A program made the position numbers and the translations under genes. From Elymus sibiricus (Eukaryota; Streptophyta; Magnoliopsida; Poales; Poaceae), in NCBI GenBank assembly GCA_039707655.1, contig CM077666.1, forward strand, positions 398,617,886-398,681,885: a stretch of DNA of 64,000 nucleotides, written 5' to 3'. A model generated the notes under the pieces. It was not told the origin of the DNA. It worked only from the letters and a program-made list of their open reading frames with translations, and did no database searches. Shown here one piece after another: positions 10,717-23,295 of the stretch. How positions within the stretch are numbered: position 1 is the first letter of the stretch; each line of letters begins with the position of its first letter.

Positions 10717-12192
10717 TCTATCACATTTAGCAATGTTAAAAGTAAACTTCATCTCATCATCACGATTCTTATGAATCGGCTTTAGATCATGACAAGTAAA
10801 AGGTTTGGCCTTCGAGGGCCAAACAAATTCAGCAGCATAAATATCACCCTCATCGTCCGAATGATCACTATCATATTCAACCATATTCATCTTTGGACGA
10901 TCAGTTTTATATCTATGCACTTCTTTGAGGTCCTTGCTTCGGCTTTCATGAGCTAAAGCCCTTTGTAAGACTTGGTTGATACTTATAAACTCATAGCCTT
11001 CTAGCTTTTCTCTAATTTGAGTTCTCAAACCATTAAGCACAAGATCTGCCAAGTCTCTCTCGGTTATCACTAAACTGTAGCACCGTTTTTTTGTCTCTCT
11101 AAATCTCTTGACGTAATCGGAGACCGATTCATCATTCTTCTGCTTAACCGATGTAAGATGTGACAACTTAAGTTCATTATCGCCGCTATAAAAATGATCA
11201 TGAAATTTTTGCTGTAGTTGTGACCAAACACGAATAGATCCATGCGGCAAAGAAGAAAACCATGAAAATGCAGTACCAGTTAATGAAAAAGGAAATAAAC
11301 GCACTTTCAATTCATTTATCGAGCCTGCTTCACCCAATTGTGCTAGGTATTGGCCAACATGCTCCCATGTGGTTTTCGTGCCCTCTCCATTGAACTTAAC
11401 AAAATCTGGAATTTTATATCCTTGGGGGCACGGAATTGCATCAAAGTACTCAGGATACGGCTTTTGATAAATCCGATTCCTAGGTAATTCAATGCCAAAA
11501 TTCTCTCGAAGCGTTTTAGCCATCTCCTCTCTAAAATTAGCTAAAGCATCGTCCATAGTAGACGATGGAGCTTGTGGCAATGGCATAGGAGGATTAGGGT
11601 TAGCAACTATGGGTGTAAATTGTGGCATGTTGGCCGAACCATAGTTCGGCAATGATCTAGCAATGTTTCCACCTATCGGTAAGGTTTGGTTCGGCGTTGT
11701 CACCGAACTCTGCATATTCATGAAAGGATTAAGCGGTGCAGCCACAATTTGATTGGTATGGGTGGGAAAATAATTCATCGGCATGGGGGGTGCCGATGAG
11801 ATAGGCAAAGCTAAATTAGGGTTTCCCATACTAGCAGGCATATTAGGCATATTCTTCTGAGCATTATTATTTTCTAAGAAAGCTTGATAGACCAGATTAT
11901 TGCTATCAGAAATACGGCTCTCAATTTCAGCCCATTGCTCAGGAGAAAAGGTAGTACTTACAGAAGGTTTAACCTGATCGGCTTGAAGAGGAGGGAACTT
12001 GATTTCTCCAACCGGAGTGATATTGCCTTGGCGGTCCTTCTTGAAATTTCCAAGGAACTCCTGCAACTCCTTCTCTTCACGCGCCTTCTTGTACTCCTCA
12101 TAAGCTTGGCGATGCTCAGCCGATAACTCCTCCAGATTGGGCTTAATGATGTTATCGGCATCAACTTCCGAGGGCTTGGGAAGATTGGACAT
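10717..12192 (-). pseudogene. Tat element gag (5' part)
   Basis: The frame starts at ATG 12192, 39 nt inside the 5' LTR edge. It encodes a capsid-like protein: the retrotransposon gag core spans roughly TWEHVGQYLAQLGEAG to LVLNGLRTQIREKLEGYEF. It then runs out of frame at a one-base deletion near 10716 and ends at 10648. The gag region upstream is Pro- and Asn-rich and likely disordered. Confidence 0.85.
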
Positions 12193-12206
12193 GATGGATC
12201 AAAGTT

Positions 12207-12228
12207 CCCCAGCGGAGTCGCCAAAAAG
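12207..12228 (-). other. Primer binding site of Tat element
   Basis: Two bases inside the 5' LTR, the minus strand reads TTTTTGGCGACTCCGCTGGG followed by GAAC. A TGGCG...GGGGA sequence at this spot fits a tRNA-primed binding site as used by Tat elements. The exact tRNA is not assigned here. Confidence 0.7.
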
Positions 12229-12230
12229 TG

Positions 12231-13855
12231 TGTTGACACACGAACACGTCACCGTGTACCCTCGACGCTGGGGGTGATGCACCGCAGCTCACGTCGAAGG
12301 AGGTCCGACCGGCAGCGCGATACGCAAGACAGCCGGCAGACGCTTTTGAAGACCCGAAACCCCACACGCCCGGGAGGGACCCCGTCAGGGAGTGCGGCGG
12401 CAATGGGCTGCCCTAGGTCGATTCGCTCACCCCTAGAGCCTCTGTACTCGCAGCTCTCCAGCACGAAGAACAACGAAGAACGAGAGAGAAAAACGATGGA
12501 GAGATAAAACGTAGATGAAAAAGTAGTATATTGATTGTTCGATTGTGTGTTCTTCAATCGGCCGTCACCCCCAACATATATAAGAGGCGGCTGGACTTCC
12601 CGTACAAGCAAAGGATTCATCTAGGCTTTCCTTACAAGAAAATTACATCAATTCACGTCCTAGAGTCCTAGTTCTGGTCCCGCTCGGATTCAGCCCGAAT
12701 CTGGTCCAATCTTCTGTCTTGCTCCTTGCGTGGGCCGTGGAATCTGCACACGACCTCCGATGGAGATGGTCCAAACACGAATTTTGTGCGCTTCGACGAG
12801 GCCAATAATCCGTATGTTGATCACTTTTCCAAATAAGGCCATCTTGAATACTCCACGGGGTCATCTTTAATTTCGAGTCGGACTCGGTTATGTAGCTGAC
12901 TGGACCGTCCGACTCTTGTAGCGTCTCTGCAGGTCGTATACTATGTCGGATGATGATGACTCCAAAAGCAAAGTTGACCGTTTCGACGTTACGAACAACT
13001 TTCATGTTGAACACTTTTTCATCTGAGGCCATCTAGATAATTATTTGAGCCCATCTTCAGCTTCTGGTCGGATTTGACAGTTTCCACCCCGGCAAGCTTT
13101 TCCTGGCAAGCTTTCCACCCCGGCAAGCTTCACCCCGGCAAGGTTTCCATCCCGGCAAGATTTCCCCGGCAAGCTTTCCACCCCGGCAAGCTTCACCCCG
13201 GCAAGGTTTCCATCCCGGCAAGCTTCACCCCGGCAAGGTTTCCATCCCGGCAAGCTTTCACACCCTGGCAAGGTTTCCATCCCGGCAAGATTTCCCCGAC
13301 AAGGTTTCTATCCCGGCAAGCTTTCTGGCTGTACCTTGCGGGTCTTATTTGTGGCAGTAAACGACCTCGGATGAAATTGTGCCCAAAAGCAAAGTTGACC
13401 GTTTCGACGTTACGGACAACTTTTATGTTGAACGTTTTTCGATTCGAGGCCATCTTGAATGGCCAATTGCTCACGCATTGCATCAGACACTCGCCAAGAC
13501 GTGTCTGGTCTCCCGCGTCTTATGGCTGCATTCAGATAGCTCTAACTTTTGCATACGAACTCGGATTGAGATGATTTTTATATGAAAATCGACCGATTCG
13601 ACGAGATGAAGACAATTCGTGTAGAAAGTTTTCTCATATGAGATCATCTTGAGGGCGTAATCAGCCGAATAGTGTTCTGGATACAAAATCCCAGTACTTC
13701 GAACACAACTTCGGCCTTAGAGATGAGATCGGATGGCTATGGCTCAAATATCAAAGTTTCTCCTTTTGACCATACGGAACTTTATCACTTTGAGCACTTT
13801 CCATTTGAGACCTTCTTAATTACGTTTTTGTCCATGCCAAAATCTGGTGTCAACA
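12231..13855 (-). repeat. 5' LTR of Tat element
   Basis: 1625 bp, the same length as the left LTR and about 99% identical by eye. It includes the CCCCGGCAAG minisatellite at 13085-13324. The target duplication ATATC follows at 13856-13860. Confidence 0.93.
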
Positions 13856-13984
13856 ATATCACGGGCTGGGCTAAACCGAGCCCAACAAACATAGGCCAAT
13901 CAGGTCCATAACCCCGCTGCTCCCTGAAACTTTTCTTTCCCAGTCAGACAAAATTTTGTTTGAGATTTTGTGCAACATATGAGT

Positions 13985-14130
13985 TTTTTTTAACATAACA
14001 CAATCGCAAATACTCACATACATGATGAGAACATCTCCTCCCACTAAATGATCACCGACAAAAAGCCTGAAATAAATCTAGAAAAATGTGAGCACCAGTG
14101 TGAAGTCTAGGACTTGAACCCTGGTGGACT
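13985..14130 (-). mobile_element. Au-type SINE fragment
   Basis: The minus strand shows CCAGGGTTCAAGTCCTAGAC (RNA polymerase III box B region), then the CTGAAATAAAT-like and GGGAGGAGA segments shared with the copies at 34090-34404 and 42817-43124. The middle is shortened and the 5' part is cut at about 14130, where a CACTA-like end begins. Confidence 0.65.
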
Positions 14131-14446
14131 CACTGGTAAGAACATGTTTATAGGCGAGGATAATTAGTGACGCTGGCCAAAAATTAGACGCCGTTGGCAT
14201 TTTGGTAAACTACAGTGGCATTCGGAATTTCAGGGGTGTTACTGCTAAGTAATCACTAATGGCGTTGGAATTGGGATGTAGCCCAACAGTCGGACCAGCC
14301 AGGTCGGACTAGCGGCGTCGAAGCACTTCCGTCGTCGCCAGTACTTCCTACACTAGTGGCGTGATGACCATTTTCCGAAGCCACCAGTGGCAAGAGCCAG
14401 GCCCGCTACCTGGCCCTACTTACTAGTGGCACCCTGGTAGGCACCG
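14131..14446 (+). mobile_element. Possible CACTA transposon end fragment
   Basis: The segment starts CACTGGTAAGAAC and contains several spaced words like ACTAGTGGCG, CCAGTGGCA and ACTAGTGGCA in both orientations. Such subterminal repeats and a CACTG start are typical for CACTA ends. I found no matching opposite end, so it is a fragment or a misjudged repeat. Confidence 0.35.
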
Positions 14447-15264
14447 TCACTCATCACGAGCAATGAAATTAACATCATTAATTGTCTCTTCTTCGGTAAT
14501 TGCATGAACGTGTACCTCTTCTTTACCTTTCATCACAGCGATGAGTTCATCAAGTTTTGCGGTTAGCTCTCCATTCTTCTCTTCAATGGCATTAACCCTC
14601 TTGGAGTCTTGGTGGTCGACCTCTCTACATGTCATTGGACATGGTTTTCTTGCATATCATCTAGCAACTTCTTTGCTTCAGCGATAGGTCTTCCCATAAT
14701 AGTTCCTTCTGCGGCAGTGTCAAGCATAGTTTTTGACATGGGATTTAAAGCATTATAAGACATATGAAGAATTAACCATTCTTCCATCCCGTGGTTGGGA
14801 CCATTTCTTATAGTCTCCTTCATGCGATCCCACGCAAGCCCTTGTGACTCACTTTCTTCCTGCTTAAAACTTGTTATATGTGCACGCAATTGCATAATCT
14901 TTGCAGGGGAACAAAACTTAGACAAAAATGTACTGCAACATTCAGTCCATGAAGTTATATTACCTCTAGGCAAAGTTAGAAGTCATTCTTTAGCTTTTGC
15001 TCTCAGAGAGAAAGGAAACATACGCAACTTCAAAGCGTCAGGTTCACAGTCTTTGATGCGTGTCATGTTACACAACTCAGAAAAGTTATGCAAATGCATA
15101 CCGGTATCTTTAGAAGCAGAGCCTCCAATGGGTTTTGTTGAACCATATATAGAGACTAAGCTAGATTTAATCTCATATTACTCGGCAGCGACATTAGGCT
15201 GTGATATGGGTTCATGCATAAAGCTATTGCTTGGAGCAGCAAAGTCTCCACGGTTACGAGCCAT
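14447..15264 (-). pseudogene. Athila-like gag fragment
   Basis: From ATG 15264 the frame reads MARNRGDFAAPS, then a gag core with LRMFPFSLRAKAK, NITSWTECCSTFLSKFC, and the conserved QEESESQGLAWDRMKE and RPIAEAKKLLDDMQENH segments. In-frame stops occur after the N-terminal part, before the TLPRGNITSW segment and after QENHVQ. The rest of gag and all of pol are missing; the sequence is joined at about 14447 to an unrelated segment. This gag type is typical of Athila elements such as Triticeae Sabrina. Confidence 0.8.
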
Positions 15265-15423
15265 AATATTTTTTAGTTTTTTTAGTGACAACAATTGCAA
15301 CAAAAATTAAAACGGAACAAGAACAAAAGCTGAAAATAAAACTGAAATAAAGACTCTAACAAAAACTCTAACACAATGACTAGCAACACAATTCCTCCCC
15401 GGCAACAACGCGAGAAAAAAGTT
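15265..15423 (-). other. Athila-like leader with degenerate primer binding site
   Basis: On the minus strand the LTR end is followed by CTCGCGTTGTTGCCGGGGAG, a variant of the Athila binding site. A T-rich leader runs to the gag ATG. Confidence 0.6.
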
Positions 15424-16761
15424 TGATGAGTCCCTTTGGTGATCCGGTAACAGATAGCAGAAAGGTTCCCAGCCTTTTCCCCCAAGGAGTGACTCTGAGT
15501 TATCAAACCCACGAGAGGACGTGCACTTGTGACAAGGGGTTCTACCAAGTTTTCGCGAGAGTATTAATTTTCAGTTTTTAGACTGGATCGTACTCAAGTT
15601 GCTACTGAAAACACTTATAATAAAAACATGCATGGGTATGAGGACTTGATTCTTATAACCATATGTTTGTGATTGGGATCATCATGATCTTAATTTGTAC
15701 ACTGGAAGACATTTGTTAAGATGTGCTTGCAACGACTCGAAGTGGGAGATGTGTCCAAATTACGTCTTGACCGGAACACGCCCTGCATCAAGAGTCAGTT
15801 GTCCAATCGTAGGCCCTATCCATTGCATGGGGTTACCTTGGTTAGATAAATCAGACAAAACCATTGGGTGTTTAATGACTACACCTCATTTATCCCCAGA
15901 GATTGGATCCATGCTACATTACTAAACCCTTCTGTCATTGGTGTTCAGAATAGCGCTTCACATTCTCCCTGCTCCTAGCCTCCTTGTGGCTCAAATTCCA
16001 TGATCCTGGGTACCTGTAGGGTCGAAGAACGCAAGAGAGGCAAGAGACAACTACAAAGCAATTTTATTTCAGACATACATGACGCTCATTCAAAGTCATT
16101 TCATCGTTCCCTCATACGAACACATCGGGTTGCAAGTCTATGCCTCAACCATTGCCTTACCGAATTACTCACACATGGCGATCGGATCGCACGAAGAAAT
16201 CATTGAAGAGGACATCAAGATGAAAGCTTTATTGATAATATGCCTTACAATGGTTGACGGATGTGATACATGATTACAAGTATGGCTAACTTGGAGATGG
16301 ATTGCTGCGGTGGTGAAGATGGTGGTGGCTATGGAGAAGAAATGAGAAATGGCGGTGGCTAGGCTTTATATATGAATGGCTTCTGGTGCTGAGATGGAGG
16401 TTTTGGCGTCTGCTCTTCGTGAATCAGGTACGTGTCCCTTTATAAAAGTTGTTGGGGTGGACGCCACGGTGCGTTGGCACCTGGTACGAGCGCTAGAACG
16501 AGCACTGGCGCTCGTACCAGACGTCGTCTTGAGCTCTAGAAAGCCTGGTGCACCTCCCACTTGATTTCTTCTATCTCCATTTTGCTTGTTTTCATGTATG
16601 TGATTGATTTTCACCATATATAGCCCTTTTTCCCATGGAAACAAAATAAAGAGATGACATTCATTAGTCATTATTGACAATATCGGAGGGAATATCTCAG
16701 ATTTTATGAAATAAACCAGTTTAAACAATGGTGTGATGTGCGTAAAAAAATACACTCATCA
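15424..16761 (-). repeat. Athila-like 5' LTR
   Basis: 1338 bp with terminal repeats TGATGAGT / ACTCATCA. On the minus strand a TATATAAAG box lies near 16365, and AATAAAGC about 135 bp further down, giving a usual U3-R-U5 order. Only this LTR of the element is present in the window; the element is truncated in gag. Confidence 0.75.
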
Positions 16762-18700
16762 CTCCCCGCCGCGGGCCGCTAGATCGGCAGGCAGAGGAGG
16801 GCGAATCCACGGCTGTCCAGCGAAGCTTGGAGGGGAGAGTTTGCCCTAATCACCGAGGGGAAGGGGAGAAAACACTTGGAGAATATGAATAGCCATACAT
16901 TGACTAGCTCTTAACATTGTGTTGTTGTAAAGGCTGGGTGTACTTGGTATCATATTTATATTGATGTCTTATCCTTTATCGAGAAAAGAGAATCACACAG
17001 CGGAGACAAAAAAATATTGTAGCAAGTACACACGCTTAGTCAAAAGGTCCAGAGGAACGACCGAGAGCGTTTCCCTGCCTACGAGTGTCAACATCGGAGA
17101 CACCAATTCCACAGGCAAACTAAAAATGGTATTTCTCGTTGGACTATCTTGAACATGGCAGCTGCTAGGTGTAAGCCGGTTGATCTTTCGCGTGCGCAAC
17201 CATTTAATTCACACACGCGTGTCCGTTTAATCCAAGCGTATAACTTTTCTTGCCTCCCCTTCCCTTTCCTTGCATCTACGCCCAGCACACCCAGCAAATG
17301 TGACACTCACGACTTTCTATGACACCGGTGTCGGTGACCACACAGCGGAGGATATTGCGACCCCTGACGAGTGCAGCTCCAACGAGGCACAACGCTGACC
17401 TCCAGGGGTGGAGCCAGATTTTTTTTCCAATGGGTGCACTCATGATTTGAGTATGAACTAGCTATTGTACAATCTCATGCCATCTCACAGTAAGACTATA
17501 AATAGTGGCAAATCTATATGTGTGGGGGCGCAGGGAGGGAGGGGGCGATTGCTCCCAATCTTCGAAATAATGTAAAGTTGAGAAAATTTGGAGGGCTTCG
17601 ATGGATTTTTTTATTATTTTCCCTTCACATATCTGCATATTTTACTATTTGGCTCCACTAAAGTTTCTCTCTAGCTCCGCTAATGACTATATATAACATT
17701 CAAAGATAGTATAAACAACGAAATTATCAAATCACCTATAATTGTTACATTAAAATAAAATAACAAAGACATACTAATTGAATGCAATCCTCACACCACT
17801 TGTTTACATATTCCAAATAAAGTAGTAATATTAACTTTGTAGCTTTATAGGCAACTTCGTTCTTTCTGGAAAGATTGAAGAAAATTAACATGTAAATTTC
17901 GCAAGCTTTTAACAAGTACATTAAGCAAAACATGTAAAGTCGCACACACATCAATGTTTCCTTTTCTGGTTTGATCTGAATCTCATCTTGCTTTTTGGGA
18001 TTACTGGCGCACTCTGAAATTCTTTTTGATCGGTTGGATCAGAAGGCGGTTTATCTAAATCAAAGTCTCTCTAAATAGAAGGCTTTGTGAGACTAGTAGT
18101 AGGAGTTTTGGTTGCTTTCATTTTTGGGGTGTTAGTGAAGTGCTTTGCATCATTTCAGAGATGATCTAGATCAATCAAGGCCCATCTCACCTTCGAGGAG
18201 ATTGCGCGGCGAGATTTGCACTTTAGTCCTAGAGTTATTGAAATCCAAGAGTAGTTCACATGTGGTTTTGGTCTACCTGGTGGTTTTCGGCATGCCCCCC
18301 TTAAAACATGCCAAGATGTACATAATTCCTCTTTAGTGAAAAGGTAGTGCTCCTGTCGGTTGCTAAAAAATAGCATGAGTATGATAATATGAATCTCGTA
18401 CTAAAGATGTATTGTGTATAGGATTGTTGCATTTTACTTGTGGGTTATCACCTATGCTAACCATTAGTACTTGCACTGAATATGGGTCAAAAGCCTGTGA
18501 TTTTCAAAGTTGATTACTTGTATAACTCCACTTGATCGAAAAAAGTTGTTGGTGTCAGCTGCACCCAACACATATACGTTAACTCCGCCGACACATATAC
18601 GTTAACTTCGCCCTGAGCTAGGGGCGGAGTGAGAAAATCAATGGGTTTACTCTTTGACTTATTGTGAGGGTTTGATATAAACTAATTAAGTGTAAAGTAT
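16762..18700. other. No gene recognised; possible small hAT-like element
   Basis: No supported coding region. A stretch at about 17402-17686 begins AGGGGTGGAGCCAGA and ends with CTCTCTAGCTCCGCTAATG, a weak inverted pair. A related start AGGGGCGGAGTGAG is seen near 18612. Next to it, a 23-bp direct repeat with core CACATATACGTTAACT occurs twice at 18568-18612. These look like old hAT-type or other miniature elements. Confidence 0.35.
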
Positions 18701-18715
18701 AATTTATACCACCAA

Positions 18716-19260
18716 AAGAGAGTAAAATGCATAGAACCACCACATTCGTGTCACGATTAGCATAAAACCACCACTTTAGGATTCATGTCATTTTGCACCA
18801 ACCGAATATCTGACAGTGGCAAAAACACTAAACTATTTTCTGAGCACGTTTTGACGTGGTTGATCCCTCGCTGGCCGACAACGTTGATGGCACACCGTTA
18901 ACGACCGTTAACAGTCGTTGACTGCTCTGTCTGAAGCGGCTGGGCCTAACTCGAGTGCTCTCTCTCCCTCCTCAGTCACTCCCCTCCCTCGCTTACCCTC
19001 TCCTCTCTCGCGGGGCATGGCGACGGCGGGATCTGTCGAAGGCGGCTTCGGATCCATCGGCTAGGGCGTGGTGGGGACAGAGCATGAAGCGTGGATGGCC
19101 GGCGTGGCAGGGGGCACCCATGTGAGGAGGAAGATTGCTGCGGTAGCTGCATATTCCGTTCATCGTCACTACTGCCGATGGCGGCACATGTCGCCCGCAG
19201 GGTGCTGGCCGAGCCACCAACTGCAAATATGCCCCCTACGTGAGCTACATTCCTCTCTCT
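18716..19260 (+). mobile_element. Possible Mutator-like element end
   Basis: The sequence has the repeated wording GCATAGAACCACCACATT and GCATAAAACCACCACTTT, followed by a CT-rich, GC-rich gene-like segment. I associate such ACCACCAC terminal regions with Mutator-like elements of grasses. I did not find the opposite end, so borders and class are uncertain. Confidence 0.3.
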
Positions 19261-20520
19261 ATATCCTTTTTGTTGCTGCAATTTTAGGGTTCCAGATTTG
19301 GAAAGTTGGGTTTGCTGCTTTAGGGTTCCAGGTGTTTCTGAAACTCGAATTAACTGAATGTTGTTGTTTGACTGGATTAACTGAAGTACTAAATTTAGGG
19401 TTATGAATTAACTGAATGTTCCTGTTTGACTGAATTTAGGGTTCTGAAAATAGAGTTTCAGTGTCTTACTAGGTGCCTTCCAATGATGAATTATCTAGTA
19501 TAGAGCTAGTATTGTTGTGTATGAATTATGCTAGGGTTTGCTATGTTAGTTTAGTGATTGATAGATGCAGTTTGCATATGAATTATTCTTGTCACTGAAT
19601 GTTACTGACACTAAATGCCACTACTGAATTTGTAGGGTGGTGTGCACTGTGGTGTCGTGTAGTGGGTAGATGAGTTAAATTTGGGTTGAGTGATGCAGTG
19701 GACAAGTTGACCATAGATGGAGTGAGTTAGTGTACATGGTTTTAAGTGATTTGACTGATGAGAGGTGTTAGTAGTTGTGCTCAATTTAATGTTCAAACTT
19801 GTTTCAAAGTTATGTTGATTCAGTGCACAACTTGCAATATTCACAATATCAGACACTGTTTTGACATTCATTTAACTTCCTAACTTTCAATATTCAGAGG
19901 ATCATCCTTGTTAGGACAACTAGAAATCAAACTTTTTGCTAATTAAAAGAATTATGCACTATTAGGACAAGCATACTAGTTTCATGTCAAACATCACAAA
20001 TTACAAGTAACACTAGTGTATAATTGTGGTTTTATAATGGCATAAAGCAACTATACTCCACTTATCAACTCAATTGTATGTAGATTTGATTGAAGAAACT
20101 CTCTGTTCCATAGTAAACAGACTTGAGTTAGGCATGTTCTTTGCATTGACAGCTAGAGCACACATTTTATCTTCAGGTTTTTATGAAAAATAATTTAACG
20201 AATGAAGCCTTGCTGACCTTGAACTAATATGAGTTTATTTTGACATTTATTTACCTACATAACTTGCAATATTCAGAGGAATTCGCAGTAGTTCAGACAA
20301 TGTTCAGAAACAAAAGGAGATAGATAGATAGATCGATCAATAGATAGCTAGCTAGATTAATTGATAGTTCAGGCAATTATACATAAAGTTTAAGCACATA
20401 CACACACATTAGGCATGCAAACATAGTTCTTCAGACAGACAGACAATTAAATTCAGAAACTAACTGAACATGTATAGTGGTTCAGATCTTCAGAGGCAGA
20501 AACTAACTACACCATTTTGA
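19261..20520. other. AT-rich region with small repeats, no gene
   Basis: It looks intron-like. Two copies of GAATTAACTGAATGTT followed by TGTTTGACTG occur at about 19345-19435. A (GATA)n-type microsatellite lies at 20318-20356 and a short (CAGA)n run near 20430. No coding region is supported. Confidence 0.5.
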
Positions 20521-20551
20521 AGACTTGGGTGCTGCATCAAGCTCACGCGTT

Positions 20552-21034
20552 CTACAGCTTCTGAAGACGCAGCGATTGACGAACTGGCCCCTGCATGCAG
20601 AGCTGTTTCTTCTTCTTTTTCCTACTACTTGTACCCGTCTCCACCTCCTGCATCTGTTGTTGCTCCGGCATCTGCGATGGCTCCATCTCCATCTGACTGA
20701 GTGGCAGCACTGGCACCACCCTCTCGATCTGGTAGTCCATCGGGCGCAGTTGCTGGTGGTCCTAGTACATGTACCAGCATGACCTTCGAAATGGATCCGG
20801 GGACTCCCTGGCCTCCTCCATCGCCCAGATCAAGTTCTCAATGAGTGGGCGATGGAGGTCTGGCATGCGCGCCCTCTCCTCCGCCGTGGCGCAGGCCCTC
20901 ACCGCGCGAGCATGGTTCTGTAGGATGGTAATGGTGATGTACCTAGTGGTGATCTCCCGCACGTATGAGAGTTTGTTGGTGTCACCGGCGAACATCTCCT
21001 CCAGAGCCTGGTGTCATCCTAGGTTAAACGCCAT
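20552..21034 (-). pseudogene. Unrecognised degenerate coding segment
   Basis: From ATG 21034 the minus strand reads MAFNLG, a TGA, then a helical, charged segment (ALEEMFAGDTNKLSYVREI ... ERARMPDLHRPLIENLIWAMEEA) to a stop at 20762. A second frame continues from 20740 with a Met/Gln-rich part and a basic SSRKKKKKQ stretch to 20552. The composition is protein-like, but there is at least one nonsense codon and one frame change. I do not recognise the family; it may be a transposon-associated or captured gene. Confidence 0.4.
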
Positions 21035-21334
21035 GGCGATGGAGATGGAGGTTTGTGTTGTGTGGTGGTTTTCTATGGAAGTTGGATGGAGAGCGAGGTG
21101 GTTTGTTGTGCACGAATGAATGCAGTTGGTGATGACGACGGGGTTTTCTGGAAGACGAGGGAAACCGAATGGGCGACACGGGAGTTCGCGGCAGGGTATC
21201 CAGCGAACGATCACTGGGTTGGCCCAGGCGAAGGAGAAAAACAGTTCAGCCCAGGCACTAAATGGCTAAGGAGCGAACACGCCGGCCCGACCACGCTTGA
21301 TCGAGCTATTCAGGTATGCATTGTGATTTAATGG

Positions 21335-22450
21335 TTCAAATGAGATTTTTTATTGCATTCATAACTAATCAATACCATATTGGCAGAAAAATCAATGGCT
21401 TCACTTGAACCCAACGACATAACACTAGCTCCGCCTCTGCTGACCTCTGCAGCGACGTGTGTGCTGCATTGCAGCATTGGAAGCACAGGTAAGCGCTATG
21501 TCGCAGCACTGACAGTTGTCGACGAGCACAACATCGCATTGCAGGCAGCCATGGACGAGTGTTGCGTCACACCAACGGCCGCGGACAAGCGCCGCATGCT
21601 ACCGGCGAGCGGTACATCGCAGCTCCAATGCGTGGAGCTTGGGAAACAGCGCGTCCATGGGCCATGGCGGAGGTGCTTCTCTGTAGCGACGTGTGTGCTG
21701 CATTGCAGCGACAGCAGCACTGACGAGTTTTGCGTGCATTGGCGGTAACCGACGAGTGCCACATTACAGTACCAACAGCTGTGGACGAGTGATGCGTCAG
21801 GTGCACGCGGTGGTCCAAGGTCTGCAGTCGTCATGCAACATCACCGCAGTTGTAGCATCCCCGTCGGCCCCTATCATGGTCGCCACCGCAGCACCGGTGA
21901 AGCTTTATCGCAACACTCGCGACGCTTGGGTGGTGCTTCCATTGGAGACTTCATCGCAGTAGCTGGGAACCGGCGACGCCCTCCATCGCCGATGACCCCA
22001 TGTTGTAGTGAAGCCACGCCCCCTTGCAGCAGCATGCTCCTCCCCCAGGCGTCAAAAAGAGCGACTGCTACCACGTAGCTGCGCGCGACCCGAGTCGGCG
22101 CCCACACCATTGGTGTCATCACCCCTCCAGAGCAACAGCTTGTCGTCCCTGTCGTCAAAACAGCCGCCGTTGCAGCGCAACGATGCCCCTCGCAGCAGCA
22201 GCAGCAGCTCCGCCGGCCGGGGTGGTCGCCGCCCATAACGCATGGTGGTCGTCGTCCGCTTGTAGCAATCGGGGCACCTCGCATCGCCGGTGTCCACGGC
22301 CACCCCTTGCAGCACCATGTGGGCCTTACAACATGTGTCCCCCATTGTAGCTTGCAGCACCGTTCACCGAGAGGGAGCGCGTGAGAGCTTAGCCACATCC
22401 ATGGTTGTGCTGGATATGGGGGAAGATGAATGAGTGGTCGATAAAGAAAC
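21335..22450 (+). other. GC-rich tract with recurring TTGCAGC words, no clear gene
   Basis: The sequence holds many near-repeats of words such as GTGTGTGCTGCATTGCAGC (at about 21457 and 21688), CTTGCAGCA and CATCGCA. Open frames exist on both strands, none with a recognised domain. A plus frame from 21395 runs 117 codons. This looks like an expanded, repetitive pseudo-coding element. Confidence 0.4.
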
Positions 22451-22471
22451 TCACACTAGACGAAGAGGTTA

Positions 22472-23295
22472 GAGCATCCCTAGCAGATCCCGTAAAAGGG
22501 GCCATCCAGAAATAACCGCCGATTTAGCGGACGAGGGCGTTTTTTCTGCCCCGAATAGATCCCGCAAAATTGGCCATCCTGTAATTTTTTTTGCGGGATC
22601 CCGCATAGTCCGGGCCGTTTCCGCTATATCTATGGGATTGGGGGCAATTTTTACAGGGGCCTGAAAAACAAGAAATGGTTGGCGGGAGGGAACTTTCAAC
22701 TCCCGCCACAGTCTTCCCTGAGCGCGACCTCGCCGGAACGCCTTGACGCCGGCGACCACCGGACCCTAGCTGCCGCCGCTGCTTGAGCCGCGAGCTAGCT
22801 GCTGCTGCTGCTGCCTGCTCCCGCTAGCTAGCTGCTGCTGCCTGCTCCTCGTGCCCGCCCCCGCGCTCCTCGCGGCGCTGCCGGGCCGTCGCGCGCAGGC
22901 AACCGACCTCCTCCGGCTCCTCTTGCCCGCCCCTGCGCTCCCCGTCCTGCTCCACGGCGCCGCCACCGGCAAGACGTGCACGCTCGTCCTCGCGCTGCGA
23001 CACCTCCGCCCTAGCCAGCGCGTCGTCTGCAACGGCGGAGAGCCATGCGCACCGGCAGAGGCGAAGGACCCAATTGCAATCTTTATTTTGCTTGTAGGGG
23101 GCTTTATGCTATTTTGCAGGGACCTTATTGTAAATTCTACTTCTGACTAGTGGGCTCCATATTTGACCTGAAATGATTTATACGAGATCTGTTCTGCCGA
23201 CACACGTCATCACGTAAAATTGTTGTAAAAACGTTTTACATTATCCTCTAAAATGATTCTACAGGACGAAGTTTTACAGGATCTGCTAGAGCTCT
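22472..23295 (+). mobile_element. Harbinger-like miniature element with captured gene piece
   Basis: Terminal inverted repeats GAGCATCCCTAGCAGATCCC (left) and GAGCTCTAGCAGATCCTGTA (right, minus strand) face each other, flanked by TTA on both sides (22469-22471 and 23296-23298). A 3-bp TTA duplication is the mark of PIF/Harbinger elements. At 824 bp it has no transposase. Inside it is a GC-rich piece that looks like part of a host gene. Confidence 0.75.
22851..23060 (+). pseudogene. Captured P-loop ATPase exon, ORC5-like
   Basis: The plus-strand frame reads LLAALPGRRAQATDLLRLLL, then LPVLLHGAATGKTCTLVLAL and RHLRPSQRVVC. HGAATGKT fits a Walker A motif (GxxxxGKT). From memory the surrounding order fits the N-terminus of plant origin recognition complex subunit 5. 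The sense then ends and continues into non-coding sequence with CCCAATTGCAATC. It lacks any Walker B or later domain. The ORC5 label is from recollection and would need a search. Confidence 0.42.

Larger units (their letters stand above)
3356..13855 (-). mobile_element. Complete Ty3/gypsy LTR retrotransposon, Tat lineage
   Basis: The element is 10.5 kb with two 1625-bp LTRs (3356-4980 and 12231-13855), TG...CA ends and a 5-bp duplication ATATC. The coding strand is minus, so the right LTR is the 5' LTR. The order gag, protease, reverse transcriptase, RNase H, second RNase H, integrase is that of the Tat lineage, in which an additional archaeal-type RNase H follows the first. I count 17 substitutions and 2 one-base indels between the LTRs, about 1% divergence, so the insertion is fairly recent. 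The internal frame is nevertheless broken by several indels and three TAG codons, so this copy is non-autonomous. Confidence 0.92.
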
